Assembly (NCBI GenBank): GCA_029261275.1
Contig: JAJDBR010000144.1
Location: 1-54,386 of the forward strand
Reading direction: 5' to 3'
Length of the DNA: 54,386 nt
DNA from: Nitrospirales bacterium
GTDB taxonomy: Bacteria; Nitrospirota; Nitrospiria; Nitrospirales; UBA8639
Shown here: piece after piece, positions 17,759 to 27,021 of the stretch
Layout: the number at the start of each line of letters is the position of its first letter
Numbering within the stretch: the first letter of the stretch is position 1
The notes under the pieces: generated by a model
The model's input: only the letters and a program-made list of their open reading frames with translations
The model's database searches: none
What the model was told of the DNA's origin: nothing
Translations under genes and position numbers: made by a program

Positions 17759-18841
17759 ATGAGTACACGAATTGCGGTGTTACCCGGGGATGGCATCGGC
17801 CCTGAAATCATGCCACAAGCGGTTCGGGTTTTAGAGACCATTGGGCAGGCTTGTGGTCGAACGTTTGAGCTGACCACGGCACAAGTTGGTGGTGCAGCCA
17901 TTGATGCAACGGGAATCCCCTTGCCTGTAAAAACATTGGATTTGGCGAAGTCGAGTGATGCGGTACTCTTAGGGGCTGTGGGCGGTCAGAAATGGGAGGG
18001 GTTGGAGTATGAGCGACGACCAGAACGAGCCCTTTTAGGTTTGCGTGAACAGCTTGGTCTTTTTGCCAATCTTCGGCCAGCTAAAATGTATGCTCCTTTG
18101 ATCGAAGCGTCCAGTTTGAAGCCGGAGATTATTGATGGCATCGACGTCCTCGTCGTTCGAGAATTGACGGGCGGTATTTATTTTGGAAAGCCAAAGGGCA
18201 TAGAAGAAACCGCGACTGGGCATCGCGGGTTTAACACCGAGGTCTACACGACTGAAGAAATTCGTCGAATTGCCGAAGTTGCGTTTGAGGCGGCGAAAAA
18301 ACGTCGAGGATTGGTGCATTCCATCGACAAAGCTAATGTCTTGGAGTCTTCAGAGCTGTGGCGGCGAGAAGTAATGAAGGTGCATGAGAATTTTTCAGAC
18401 GTGGAATTACGGCATATGTACGTGGATAATTGCGCCATGCAATTGGTTCGGTATCCGAAACAGTTCGATGTGATTGTCACGACTAATTTGTTCGGTGATA
18501 TTTTAAGCGATGAAGCGGCCATGCTGACCGGCTCGATTGGGATGCTTCCATCAGCCAGCGTGGGTGCGACAGTTGGGATGTTTGAGCCCATTCACGGCAG
18601 TGCCCCGGATATCGCAGGGAAGAATCTTGCCAATCCAATAGGAATGATGGCTTCGGTGGCGATGATGCTGACCTATGCCTGTGATTTAACCCAAGAAGCC
18701 CAATTAATCGAAACAGCGATTCAGCAAACGCTGGAACAAGGTTATCGCACCAAAGATATTGAAGGGCCAGGGACGACACTCCTGGGGACCAAAGAAATGG
18801 GCGATCAGATTGTGAAGCAATTGAAAGAATTGGTTGCATGA
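17759..18841 (+). CDS. leuB: 3-isopropylmalate dehydrogenase
   Basis: Oxidative decarboxylase of the leucine pathway, 360 residues. The start is ATG 17759 with GGAGGAG directly upstream; the track's TTG 17741 lies before the ribosome-binding site. It shows [17 protein letters not shown], the substrate-binding arginine block ([20 protein letters not shown]), [10 protein letters not shown], and the metal/NAD block [25 protein letters not shown] followed by [14 protein letters not shown]. It follows leuA by 158 bases and overlaps the next gene by ATGA. The leuC and leuD subunits are not in this window. Confidence 0.96.
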   Translation: MSTRIAVLPGDGIGPEIMPQAVRVLETIGQACGRTFELTTAQVGGAAIDATGIPLPVKTLDLAKSSDAVLLGAVGGQKWEGLEYERRPERALLGLREQLGLFANLRPAKMYAPLIEASSLKPEIIDGIDVLVVRELTGGIYFGKPKGIEETATGHRGFNTEVYTTEEIRRIAEVAFEAAKKRRGLVHSIDKANVLESSELWRREVMKVHENFSDVELRHMYVDNCAMQLVRYPKQFDVIVTTNLFGDILSDEAAMLTGSIGMLPSASVGATVGMFEPIHGSAPDIAGKNLANPIGMMASVAMMLTYACDLTQEAQLIETAIQQTLEQGYRTKDIEGPGTTLLGTKEMGDQIVKQLKELVA

Positions 18842-20046
18842 TGGATCAATGCCCAAAGGGAATTTTGTCGACGGTGGCGGGAAGCGGAGAGCCAGGCTAT
18901 CTCGGGGATGGCACTCTGGCCACCACCGCCTGTTTGAATGAACCCAAAAATCTGTGCTTTGACGGTGAGGGAAATCTATTTATTGCCGATTCAGAAAATC
19001 ATGCTATTCGTCGAGTCAACCGGTCGACGGGGCAGATCGAAACCGTTGCAGGATTTCCTCAACAATCAATAAGTGCTGAAAGTCCTCCGCCTCCCGTTGT
19101 GAGTGAGGAGCCTGCTGAAGAAATCGATCCTCTGGCTGATGTCGACGATAGCCCAGAACGGGCGTATACCCAAACCCCTGACCTCAGTGGAACGGTTCGG
19201 TATATTGTGGGCCAAGGAATGGGAAGGGATCGGTTCGCGGGTGATAGTGGATTGGCCACTCAGGCTTTATTGAATTTTCCATCGGCTGTTGCGGTCGATC
19301 ATACCGGGGCATTATTTATTGCTGATACATTGAATCATCGTGTTCGTCGAGTTGATGCTCAGACCAGCATAATCGAGACTGTCGTGGGAACAGGACAAAC
19401 GAAATGGAGTGGTGATGGTGGACTAGGGATAGACACAACATTGAATGAGCCAGTGGCGTTGGCTATACATGGGACGTATTTATACATTGCTGATCAAAGC
19501 AATAATCGTATTCGCATGCTCGATCTAAAAACGCAGGTTATCACCACGGTTGCTGGAACCGGTGATTCAGGCTACAACGGCGATGGCATGCCGGCGATTG
19601 ACTCAGGTTTGGCTGGCCCAAGCGGGTTGGCCATCGATGCCGAAGGTAATCTGTACGTGGCCGATACCTTTAACGGACGTATTCGAATGATTGCGAAAGA
19701 CACAGGAATTATTTCAACATTCGCAGGGGATGGAGCAGAATTTCGCTATGAACGTGGAGCGAATGAACGAGCCACCGCGTTATCTCGGCCGTATGGGATT
19801 GCGATCACCTCAGATGGCCAGGTGCTTATTACCGATTCAGATAACCATCTGCTCAGGCAATGGGATTCGCAGAAAAAAGAAATGAGTCTGGTCGCGGGTA
19901 CAGGGGAAGCAAACTTTTCGAGTGAGGGACTGCTCCCTTCGGAGAGCGCACTCAATTTTCCTTTTGGCGTGGCCGTCGATACGTCGGGGAATGTCGCGAT
20001 TGCAGATACCTTTAATCATCGTATTCGATATATTGCGACCTCATAG
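18838..20046 (+). CDS. NHL-repeat beta-propeller protein
   Basis: A 402-residue protein built from repeated units of the form ISTVAGSGxxGYxGDGxxAxxAxLxxPxGxAxDxxGNLxIADxxNHRIR, at least five recognisable copies, predicting a six-bladed beta-propeller. A low-complexity acidic/proline insert ([18 protein letters not shown]) splits the first two units. No clear signal peptide is seen at this start, so it is predicted cytoplasmic or the start is mis-set. The gene overlaps leuB by four bases and precedes asd by six, embedding it in an amino-acid operon. NHL propellers act as binding scaffolds; the ligand is unknown. Confidence 0.85.
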   Translation: MMDQCPKGILSTVAGSGEPGYLGDGTLATTACLNEPKNLCFDGEGNLFIADSENHAIRRVNRSTGQIETVAGFPQQSISAESPPPPVVSEEPAEEIDPLADVDDSPERAYTQTPDLSGTVRYIVGQGMGRDRFAGDSGLATQALLNFPSAVAVDHTGALFIADTLNHRVRRVDAQTSIIETVVGTGQTKWSGDGGLGIDTTLNEPVALAIHGTYLYIADQSNNRIRMLDLKTQVITTVAGTGDSGYNGDGMPAIDSGLAGPSGLAIDAEGNLYVADTFNGRIRMIAKDTGIISTFAGDGAEFRYERGANERATALSRPYGIAITSDGQVLITDSDNHLLRQWDSQKKEMSLVAGTGEANFSSEGLLPSESALNFPFGVAVDTSGNVAIADTFNHRIRYIATS

Positions 20047-20052
20047 GCACAC

Positions 20053-21066
20053 ATGAATACGGAAAAAACAGCATACACTGTTGCGGTTGTTGGGGCGACT
20101 GGAGCCGTTGGCACAGAAATGATTCAAGTACTAGAGGAGCGAGGATTCCCTGTTGGAGCATTGATTCCGTTGGCTTCTGCTCGATCAGAAGGGAACGAAG
20201 TCACCTTCCGCGGTCAAGAGCTTGCCGTGAAAGTCCTTCAGGCAGACTCCTTTAAAGGCGTCGACTTGGCGTTGTTTTCTGCTGGAGCCAGTATCAGCAA
20301 AGAATTTGGTCCGATCGCGGTGCAAGCTGGAACGGTAGTCGTAGATAATAGTTCTGCCTGGCGGATGGACCCCAAGGTGCCGCTGGTGGTCCCTGAAGTG
20401 AATGCGTTAGCTCTGGCCCAGCACAAAGGGCTGATTGCGAATCCAAACTGTTCCACGATTCAAATGGTGGTGGCACTGAAACCCTTACATGATGCGGTCA
20501 AGATCAAGCGGATTATTGTGACGACCTTTCAGTCAGTCTCGGGAACGGGTAAAGAGGCCATGGAAGAATTGGGAGAACAAACCCGGAAGTTATTGGGGAT
20601 GGGTGAAGCGCATGCTGAAGTGTATCCTCATCAAATTGCCTTTAATTGTTTGCCACATATCGATGATTTTTTGCCAAATGGCTACACCAAAGAAGAAATG
20701 AAAATGGTCAATGAAACGCAAAAAATATTTGGCGATTCTTCTATCCAGGTGACGGCCACAACCGTTCGAGTCCCAGTCTTTGTGTGTCATGCCGAATCGA
20801 TTAATATCGAAACAGAGCGAAAGGTCAGTGCCAATGAGGCGAGAGCGCTCTTGTCGGCAGCACCGGGCATTCAAGTGTATGATGATCCCAGTCGCAATCT
20901 CTATCCCCTTCCGATCGATGTCGTTGGAACCGATGACGTCTACGTGGGACGTGTGCGGGAGGATGAGTCAATCCCGAACGGGTTGAACCTATGGGTGGTG
21001 GCCGATAATTTGCGAAAAGGTGCTGCCTTAAATGCTGTGCAAATCGCCGAAGTCCTCTTCCGGTGA
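20053..21066 (+). CDS. asd: Aspartate-semialdehyde dehydrogenase
   Basis: NADPH-dependent enzyme of the aspartate family (lysine, threonine, methionine, isoleucine), 337 residues. The nucleotide motif VVGATGAVGTEM is N-terminal; the catalytic cysteine is in NPNCSTIQM, and the active-site His and Arg lie in the RVPVFVCHAESINIE region. It begins six bases after the NHL gene, so it is almost certainly in the same transcript. It supplies the threonine branch that leads to isoleucine through ilvBNC, which may explain the clustering. Confidence 0.96.
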   Translation: MNTEKTAYTVAVVGATGAVGTEMIQVLEERGFPVGALIPLASARSEGNEVTFRGQELAVKVLQADSFKGVDLALFSAGASISKEFGPIAVQAGTVVVDNSSAWRMDPKVPLVVPEVNALALAQHKGLIANPNCSTIQMVVALKPLHDAVKIKRIIVTTFQSVSGTGKEAMEELGEQTRKLLGMGEAHAEVYPHQIAFNCLPHIDDFLPNGYTKEEMKMVNETQKIFGDSSIQVTATTVRVPVFVCHAESINIETERKVSANEARALLSAAPGIQVYDDPSRNLYPLPIDVVGTDDVYVGRVREDESIPNGLNLWVVADNLRKGAALNAVQIAEVLFR

Positions 21067-21140
21067 TAGCATATGACGAATTGGGAAAGAATGAGAAACC
21101 TTCTTGGTGTATGCCCATTACGCCTAATCGGTAAACGTCT

Positions 21141-22346
21141 GTGAGGGTTCGGTTCAACATCGTTCTCAGCTCGGTTTTCCTCATTTTTTCTTCTGTTCTG
21201 TTTCCTGCCATAAGTTTAGCTGCCTCTGAACATGCCATTCGTCTTGGATTGACAGATTCAGCCAGTATTCTCTCGATTCATTCCTCAAGGCCATTTTTCC
21301 TGAAGCTCACGTCTGGAAAACAGTTTAAGGTTTCAGAAAGTGTCACGGTCAAACGTCAAGGAGAAACGCTGCTACTGAATAGTCGAACCATCACGGCCTC
21401 GATCGTGTCTGTGCAGGGAGGTGGTGGAGTCTACGGGGTCAAAGTGCTCGCCAGTACCGATCATTCTTCAGCCCAGAAATCCAACAAAGAATGGATGGTT
21501 CGCGGACCTCTAGAAATCCACCCCGTTCCGTCCGGGCTAGCGGTCATTAACAGAATTCCTCTTGAAACCTATGTGGCGGGTGTGGTTTCTGGAGAAGTGA
21601 GTCCAAAGTGGCCGCTGGAAGCGCTGAAAGCGCAAGCCGTGGCCGCCCGTACGTACGTGCTCTATAAACAAGCCGAGAACCGAGAGCAACCGTTTGATGT
21701 CTTCGCCAGCGTTCAAGACCAAGTCTATCATGGCCACGCGGTGCGGAAGGATTCCGTGCTTCAAGCCATCACCGAAACCCAAGGGCAGGTGGTGACCTAT
21801 GATGGTCGTCCTATCTATGCCGCCTATTCTTCAACCGCTGCCGGTCCGACAGAAGATGCGCTCTATGTGTGGGCCTTAGATCTCCCGTATTTAAAGGGGG
21901 TGGATTGTCCTTTTGATAATCAGGCTCCACGCTATGATTGGCGGACAACATTTACGTTTGATTATCTTGAAAATCAGCTACGAAAAGAAGGCTACCTGGT
22001 TGGGACCGTCGCCACGCTCACCCCATATACCTTTACGCCTTCTGGGCGAGTCGATCGAGTGCGTCTCCTCCATTCTCGTGGAGAAATAATTTTGCGTGGG
22101 CAAGATTTGCGACGCATCGTGGGGTACTCCAAAATTTTTAGTACAAATTTTTCCATTAAATCGGTGGGAGCGGAGGTGGAGGTGGTTGGACATGGCGCCG
22201 GTCATGCGGTCGGCATGTGCCAGTGGGGTATGCGGGAGATGGCCGAGTTGGGCTATGACTATCAATCTATCTTACGGCATTACTATCCTGACACGACGCT
22301 TCTTCCATTAAGCCGAGTCAATCTCATTCTTGCCAATCAACCGTGA
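21141..22346 (+). CDS. Secreted SpoIID/LytB-domain protein
   Basis: A 401-residue exported protein. The N-terminus MRVRFNIVLSSVFLIFSSVLFPAISLAASE is a typical signal peptide. After a beta-rich region of about 120 residues comes the SpoIID block, with INRIPLETYVAGVVSGEVSPKWPLEALKAQAVAARTYVL as its hallmark, and VVGHGAGHAVGMCQWG near the end. In spore-formers SpoIID is a lytic transglycosylase acting on denuded peptidoglycan; homologues in non-spore-formers are presumed cell-wall enzymes. The two conserved Glu regions of SpoIID (SGEVSPKWP) are kept. Start is GTG 21141 with only a weak ribosome-binding site. Confidence 0.87.
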   Translation: MRVRFNIVLSSVFLIFSSVLFPAISLAASEHAIRLGLTDSASILSIHSSRPFFLKLTSGKQFKVSESVTVKRQGETLLLNSRTITASIVSVQGGGGVYGVKVLASTDHSSAQKSNKEWMVRGPLEIHPVPSGLAVINRIPLETYVAGVVSGEVSPKWPLEALKAQAVAARTYVLYKQAENREQPFDVFASVQDQVYHGHAVRKDSVLQAITETQGQVVTYDGRPIYAAYSSTAAGPTEDALYVWALDLPYLKGVDCPFDNQAPRYDWRTTFTFDYLENQLRKEGYLVGTVATLTPYTFTPSGRVDRVRLLHSRGEIILRGQDLRRIVGYSKIFSTNFSIKSVGAEVEVVGHGAGHAVGMCQWGMREMAELGYDYQSILRHYYPDTTLLPLSRVNLILANQP

Positions 22347-22368
22347 GTGGTTCTCTCATGAGTGGGCC

Positions 22369-23388
22369 ATGAATCTTTCAGATTTCAATTTTCCGTTTGA
22401 TCCATCCCTGGTTGCGAAATATCCCGTTCATCCCAGAGACCATGCGAGGCTGTTAGTCCTCAAACGGCAGCAAGGACAAATTGTTGATCGTCAGGTGAAG
22501 GACCTGCCAGACATTCTTCGACCTGGGGATTTATTGGTGGTCAATGATACGAAGGTTATTCCCGCACGTCTTTGTGGAAAAAAGGTCACCAGTGGCGGGC
22601 GAATTGACATGCTCTTTGTGAAAGCAATCAATGACACTCATGCTGAAGTTCTGATGAAGGGGCGGGTAGGAGTAGGGCAACTCGTGGAATTTCAAGATGC
22701 CGTGCAGGCCGAGGTTGTCGAAAAACGACATGGGCGAACGGTGATAAAGTGGCTCGGCCCAGGAACAATCCACACCTATGTGCAACAGTATGGAGAGATG
22801 CCCTTGCCGCCCTACCTTAAACGAGACCCTGCTTTGCAAGACCGAGAAGATTATCAAACCATGTTTGCGAAGGTTGAAGGTGCCGTCGCTGCGCCGACAG
22901 CAAGTTTGCATTTTACGCCTCAACTCCTTCAAGCCCTATCAGAAGAAGGGATTCGTTGTGTCACGATTACCTTGCATGTCGGGCTGGGCACCTTTCAGCC
23001 TGTTAAAACAGAGGTGGTGGAGCAGCATACGATGCATTCTGAATGGTTTGACGTATCAGAGGAGGTGGTGAAGCAAATTCAGGAGGTTCGGAAAACTGGC
23101 GGCAGAGTGGTAGCCGTGGGAACGACAGTGGCCCGTAGTTTGGAGTCAGCGGTGAATGAAGAGGGACAAGTTAGGTCAGGTTCGGGAGAAACCCAACTGT
23201 TTATCCTGCCAGGATATCAATTCAAGGTGGTGGATGTACTGATGACAAATTTCCATTTTCCTGAGACGACGCTTCTCATGTTGGTGTCTGCTTTTGCAGG
23301 GTTGCAGACTGTCCGAGATACCTATGCCCATGCCGTGGAGAAAGGTTATCGTCTGTATAGCTATGGGGATGCGATGTTGATTGAGTGA
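22369..23388 (+). CDS. queA: S-adenosylmethionine:tRNA ribosyltransferase-isomerase
   Basis: QueA transfers and isomerises the ribosyl moiety of AdoMet to preQ1-modified tRNA, forming epoxyqueuosine in the wobble position of NAU/NAC-decoding tRNAs. The 339 residues begin MNLSDFNFPFDPSLVAKYP; the family blocks LLVVNDTKVIPARL, GAVAAPTASLHFT, LHVGLGTFQPVK and TNFHFPETTLLMLVSAFAG are all present. The track's start at TTG 22330 overlaps the SpoIID gene; ATG 22369 gives the standard length. It is the last gene of the plus-strand run. Confidence 0.95.
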   Translation: MNLSDFNFPFDPSLVAKYPVHPRDHARLLVLKRQQGQIVDRQVKDLPDILRPGDLLVVNDTKVIPARLCGKKVTSGGRIDMLFVKAINDTHAEVLMKGRVGVGQLVEFQDAVQAEVVEKRHGRTVIKWLGPGTIHTYVQQYGEMPLPPYLKRDPALQDREDYQTMFAKVEGAVAAPTASLHFTPQLLQALSEEGIRCVTITLHVGLGTFQPVKTEVVEQHTMHSEWFDVSEEVVKQIQEVRKTGGRVVAVGTTVARSLESAVNEEGQVRSGSGETQLFILPGYQFKVVDVLMTNFHFPETTLLMLVSAFAGLQTVRDTYAHAVEKGYRLYSYGDAMLIE

Positions 23389-23519
23389 GAAGTAAAACGG
23401 GAGAAGTGAGAAAGAAAAAGACAAGCTAAATACGAAGATGGCAGGACGAGCCGAGGTAGAAATCTAGGGATCGAAATGGTTTGATAGCGAGCGGCGCAAC
23501 TCAAAATTTCTAGTTATTG

Positions 23520-24218
23520 CTAGAGCATTTCTTCATGTATGGTGATGTCTTCGCGGGCGCGTAAGGCTGCTTGAAAGGCTTGCATGGCCCGCTGTTTCTT
23601 TTGAAGGACGAATTGCATCTTAATTTGTTCAAACATTTTCATGTCAGGTTCTGCGCCGTCCAAAGTTTGGCGGGCATGCAGGTCTTTAACTTCTTGAAGT
23701 TCAGTCGGGGTGAGGGCTGTCGCCTCAGAGACCATTAACCTGGCTTTTTCAATGAGCAATTCATTGCGGCGTTGTTTCTCATAATCATGGGGCTTCGTCC
23801 GGTTGGCAGTTAATAGCCGTTGATAATATTCCGCATTAAACACGCCATCTTTTTGGAAGTCCTTTTGGCTGACGATCGCATCATGCAATTCCTTGGGAGA
23901 GACGACGAGACCAAACTCATCGGCCAAGACTTGCCATGATTTGTTGGTGACTAAGCTGTCGATGGCTAACTGTTGGATCGTTTCATCCTTCACATCATCC
24001 TGTTTGAGTTGATCGCGATAGAACCGGGCATAGCGTTGTTTCGCTCGACGATACTCTTGTTGCGTGACTTTATAAGGACCGACTTCGGCTACAGTATTAG
24101 GCCCGGACCCTTGGTTGTCCCAGGCTCCTACGATGACAAAAGTGATGGCAATGGCAATAAGAATGACCCAAAGAATCCAGGGATGTTTTTGTGATCCTTC
24201 CCGCATGGTACGAAGCAT
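23520..24218 (-). CDS. SurA-N-like membrane-anchored periplasmic protein
   Basis: A 232-residue protein with a short basic N-terminus (MLRTMREGSQKHP), one membrane helix (WILWVILIAIAITFVIVGAW) and a periplasmic helical domain that matches the SurA/PpiD N-terminal chaperone region (VAEVGPYKVTQQEYRRAKQRYARFYRDQL, then LAIDSLVTNKSWQVLADEFGLVVS). No parvulin PPIase domain follows; the protein ends about where one would begin. It therefore resembles a PpiD reduced to anchor plus chaperone domain. Periplasmic holdase or assembly function is inference. Convergent with queA, divergent from gltX. Confidence 0.8.
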   Translation of the reverse strand: MLRTMREGSQKHPWILWVILIAIAITFVIVGAWDNQGSGPNTVAEVGPYKVTQQEYRRAKQRYARFYRDQLKQDDVKDETIQQLAIDSLVTNKSWQVLADEFGLVVSPKELHDAIVSQKDFQKDGVFNAEYYQRLLTANRTKPHDYEKQRRNELLIEKARLMVSEATALTPTELQEVKDLHARQTLDGAEPDMKMFEQIKMQFVLQKKQRAMQAFQAALRAREDITIHEEML

Positions 24219-24462
24219 GAACTGTCCTCCGTGATAAACTCAAACATTGACTTGGAACGATTGTAAGTTGGGTATATCATAAACGCAAGTTTAAAGAGGA
24301 AGGTAGAACTTTACATCGACTTTGACAGCGTGGTAATGAGATATCCTATATAACTGATGACCATGACAGAAAGAAAATGACTTACCTCGCTACCTCAATC
24401 CCTCGACCTATATCTGATTTCCTACGCAGTAAGCCTTTGGCTTGATCCTGCACGAGTTATTG

Positions 24463-25881
24463 ATGTCAAAGATCCGGGTACGATTTGCGCCAAGCCCTAC
24501 AGGGTTTCTTCATATTGGAGGCGTGCGCACCGCCTTGTTTAATTGGCTCTTTGCACGACATTCGGGAGGAAGCTTTGTTCTCCGAATTGAGGATACTGAT
24601 CGGGATCGATCAACGGATGAGGCAATCCAGGTGATCTTGGAAGGCATGAAGTGGACCGGTCTGGACTGGGATGAGGGCCCGATTCGGCAAACGGATCGTT
24701 TGGAGCTATACCGGGAAAAGGCGATGGATCTGTTCCATCGAGGACTGGCCTATTGGTGTGTCTGTACGTCTGAAGAATTGGAAACCCGTAGAAAAGACGC
24801 TCAGTCCCGAGGCGAATCGATTAAATATGATGGGCGATGCCGAAATCGTGGAATTTCTGAGCCCACCGAACAGGCGGCATTACGATTCATTGCGCCCCAA
24901 GAAGGCCAGACAGTCGTCCATGACCTTATTAAAGGCGACATTACGTTCGACAATAGTGTCCTAGATGATCTCATCATTCTACGATCCAATGGCTATGCTA
25001 CCTATAATTTTTCTGTGGTCGTAGATGATGGCCTCATGAATATTTCTCACGTCATTCGGGGAGATGATCATGTCAACAATACCCCACGACAAGTCCCACT
25101 CTTTCAGGCATTGGGATTTTCTGTTCCTCAATTTGCGCACCTTCCCATGATTTTAGGGTCAGATAAAGCCCGACTCTCCAAACGACATGGGGCGACGTCT
25201 GTTTTGGCCTACCAGGAAATGGGGTATTTGCCGGAAGCGTTGGTCAATTATCTGGTTCGTTTAGGTTGGTCGCATGGAGACCAGGAAATCTTTTCCATCA
25301 AAGAAATGGTGGAACACTTTGATTTCAAGCATGTGCAATCGTCAGCGGCAGTTTTTAATCCGGAAAAACTCAAATGGGTGAATGCGCAATATATTCGGAA
25401 CAATGAACCCCAACAGGTTGCGGAGGCTCTCATGCCATTTTTGAAAAAGGCAGGGTATGATGAGACTGCGATAGCCAAAATTCCTGGTGGGGTTCAGGCC
25501 TTGATTCCTCCCTTGCGAGAACGATCCGAAACACTCTTAGATGTTGTGGATGGCGCGGCTCCGTATCTGGTGGAATCTATGCCGATGGATGAAGCCGCAG
25601 CAACCAAACATCTGACTGAAGCCATTGTTCCCAGGTTAAAAGAATTTGCCGATGCGGTTGAAGCAGAACCGGATTTTTCTAAAGAAACGCTGGAGCGACT
25701 TCTCCATGGTCTCATCGAACGCCAAGGATTAAAAATGGGAAAAGTGGCGCAACCACTGCGTGTTGCCCTCACGGGGCGAACCGTCAGCCCTGGCATATAC
25801 GAAGTCATGGCCTTGCTAGGAAAAGAGCGCACTCTTCAACGAATTCGTGCTGCGGTCGAACGCGCTTGGGCAAGGACCTAA
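24463..25881 (+). CDS. gltX: Glutamyl-tRNA synthetase
   Basis: Class I aminoacyl-tRNA synthetase of 472 residues. RFAPSPTGFLHIGGVRTALFNW contains the HIGH motif as HIGG, and KMSKS appears as ARLSKRHG. The C-terminal helical anticodon-binding domain ends with ALLGKERTLQRIRAAVER. The start is ATG 24463 (MSKIRVRF), not the track's TTG 24442. A tRNA-Gln gene begins 58 bases downstream. In bacteria without GlnRS, a non-discriminating GluRS also charges tRNA-Gln before GatCAB amidation; this window cannot show whether that applies. Confidence 0.96.
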   Translation: MSKIRVRFAPSPTGFLHIGGVRTALFNWLFARHSGGSFVLRIEDTDRDRSTDEAIQVILEGMKWTGLDWDEGPIRQTDRLELYREKAMDLFHRGLAYWCVCTSEELETRRKDAQSRGESIKYDGRCRNRGISEPTEQAALRFIAPQEGQTVVHDLIKGDITFDNSVLDDLIILRSNGYATYNFSVVVDDGLMNISHVIRGDDHVNNTPRQVPLFQALGFSVPQFAHLPMILGSDKARLSKRHGATSVLAYQEMGYLPEALVNYLVRLGWSHGDQEIFSIKEMVEHFDFKHVQSSAAVFNPEKLKWVNAQYIRNNEPQQVAEALMPFLKKAGYDETAIAKIPGGVQALIPPLRERSETLLDVVDGAAPYLVESMPMDEAAATKHLTEAIVPRLKEFADAVEAEPDFSKETLERLLHGLIERQGLKMGKVAQPLRVALTGRTVSPGIYEVMALLGKERTLQRIRAAVERAWART

Positions 25882-25939
25882 ACGTAAATTATTCTTCATC
25901 TTGACTGCATTGCCATCCTGAATTAAGCTCAAATGAAGT

Positions 25940-26013
25940 TGGGGGATCGTCTAATGGTAGGACGTCAGATTCTGGTTCTGATTGTGGGGGTTCAACTCCT
26001 CCTCCCCCAGCCA
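25940..26013 (+). tRNA. tRNA-Gln (anticodon CTG)
   Basis: A 74-nucleotide cloverleaf: acceptor TGGGGGA/TCCCCCA, D-arm GTCTAATGGTAGGAC, anticodon stem TCAGA/TCTGA with loop TTCTGGT (anticodon CTG, decoding CAG), four-base variable region TTGT, T-arm GGGGG TTCAACT CCTCC, discriminator G and an encoded CCA. The U1-A72-type first pair is typical of bacterial tRNA-Gln. It lies 58 bases after gltX on the same strand. Its 3' half is repeated at about 32.2 and 36.1 kb, which marks it as an integration target. Confidence 0.95.
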
Positions 26014-26113
26014 ACAAAATCAACAGGTTATGAATCCTTTGATCCTTTCACATTCATTCCAGTAAGCACCTGGTAAGCACCGCAAGATTTTTCCGCCTCT
26101 ACCTTATTTTCCC

Positions 26114-26386
26114 CTACTCCTCCTGTCCCCGTGGATGATTCGTCCAGCCCTGTCGCCAGGCTTCGGCCAGCAAGCCATCGGCATGATCGAGAAAGACCGC
26201 GAGGTAGCCATGCATAGGCGTGTCGTCCTTGAGGTCTAAACAGAACAGTCGTTCCCGAAAATACCGTAGGGGCAGTAACGCCTTTTCCATTTCCTCAAAC
26301 CACACCGCTTGATCGGTCACGTCTTCGGCATCTCGTGGTTTCACCAGATCCACCGCTTGCCTCAATTCCGATTTGATATAAGCCAT
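26114..26386 (-). CDS. Hypothetical protein (90 aa), third gene of small RHH operon
   Basis: Ninety residues, helical and acidic (SELRQAVDLVKPRDAEDVTDQAVWFEEMEKALLPLRYF), no membrane segment or cysteine-rich motif. It starts two bases after the stop of the 121-residue gene, so the two are surely co-translated. I do not recognise the family. Its position directly next to the tRNA-Gln attachment site and behind an RHH regulator suggests a mobile-element accessory gene. Confidence 0.6.
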   Translation of the reverse strand: MAYIKSELRQAVDLVKPRDAEDVTDQAVWFEEMEKALLPLRYFRERLFCLDLKDDTPMHGYLAVFLDHADGLLAEAWRQGWTNHPRGQEE

Positions 26387-26388
26387 AC

Positions 26389-26754
26389 TTACGCCGCCTT
26401 TCGTTTAGAGGGTTTGGACTTGGGGGCCGTTTTCTTCGTGGATTTGGCTTGAGGAACGGCCTTCAGTTTGGGGTTGGCAGATTTCGGGGGGGTCCGGAGT
26501 TGATCATAGATTTGGTCACAGGTCTCTAAGTCCTCTTCAAGGTGCCGAACGATTTCCCGCAGCACAATAAAGGTCCAAGAAAGACTTTGGTCATCTGAAT
26601 CATTACAGAAGCCTTGGCTCAATGTTTCCACTAATCCACTGAGCATGGCTAAGTGATCGCCCATCACATTACTGGGCGGCCCACCTCCCGTGCTGCCTGG
26701 TAATTGCAAGGTCACGGGCCCCATGATGCTCCCTTTAAGATCTTGTCGTTTCAT
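26389..26754 (-). CDS. Hypothetical protein with basic Lys/Pro tail (121 aa)
   Basis: The track begins at GTG 26757; I use ATG 26754, preceded by AAAGGAG at 8 bases. The N-terminal part is glycine/proline-rich (LQLPGSTGGGPPSN), the middle is helical and acidic (LSGLVETLSQGFCNDSDD to HLEEDLETCDQIYDQL) and the last 35 residues are highly basic (KSTKKTAPKSKPSKRKAA), as in nucleic-acid-binding tails. It follows the 49-residue RHH gene by three bases. Function unknown. Confidence 0.6.
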   Translation of the reverse strand: MKRQDLKGSIMGPVTLQLPGSTGGGPPSNVMGDHLAMLSGLVETLSQGFCNDSDDQSLSWTFIVLREIVRHLEEDLETCDQIYDQLRTPPKSANPKLKAVPQAKSTKKTAPKSKPSKRKAA

Positions 26755-26757
26755 CAC

Positions 26758-26907
26758 TCACACTCCTTTCTTTTTGGGTGGATTGAGTTCCCGTTCCAAC
26801 AATGCCCGAATATAGCCGCTAGCCGTGTAGCCTTGGGCTTTCAGGGCGTCGAGCTTCCGTTTCATCGTGACAGGTAAATGAATGAGTAAAGTCGTCATTG
26901 TGGCCAT
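26758..26907 (-). CDS. Small ribbon-helix-helix (CopG-like) regulator, 49 aa
   Basis: Too short for the ORF track. ATG 26907 is preceded by AAAGGAGG at 7 bases, a strong site. The product MATMTTLLIHLPVTMKRKLDALKAQGYTASGYIRALLERELNPPKKKGV has the RHH layout: a short beta strand (TLLIHLP), helix 1 (MKRKLDALKAQG), the glycine turn and helix 2 (ASGYIRALLEREL). RHH dimers bind operator DNA through the strand. It heads a three-gene minus-strand operon, and a 12-base palindrome sits in its promoter, so self-repression is likely. Confidence 0.75.
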   Translation of the reverse strand: MATMTTLLIHLPVTMKRKLDALKAQGYTASGYIRALLERELNPPKKKGV

Positions 26908-26943
26908 GTGGTTGCCTCCTTTCCGTTAATGCGATTCGTGGCG

Positions 26944-26978
26944 ATATTTAAATATTAAAATATATAGATAGCTGTCAA
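26944..26978 (-). promoter_or_regulatory. Promoter with palindromic operator candidate for the RHH operon
   Basis: On the minus strand a perfect -35 hexamer TTGACA (26978-26973) is followed about 15-18 bases later by an AT-rich -10 region. A perfect 12-base palindrome ATATTTAAATAT (26944-26955) overlaps this -10 area, where an RHH dimer pair would block polymerase. The start codon is 37 bases further on. Confidence 0.45.
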
Positions 26979-27021
26979 CCTAAATTGACGGATATACTCT
27001 TCCTTGGTAGGCTTCCCGCCC

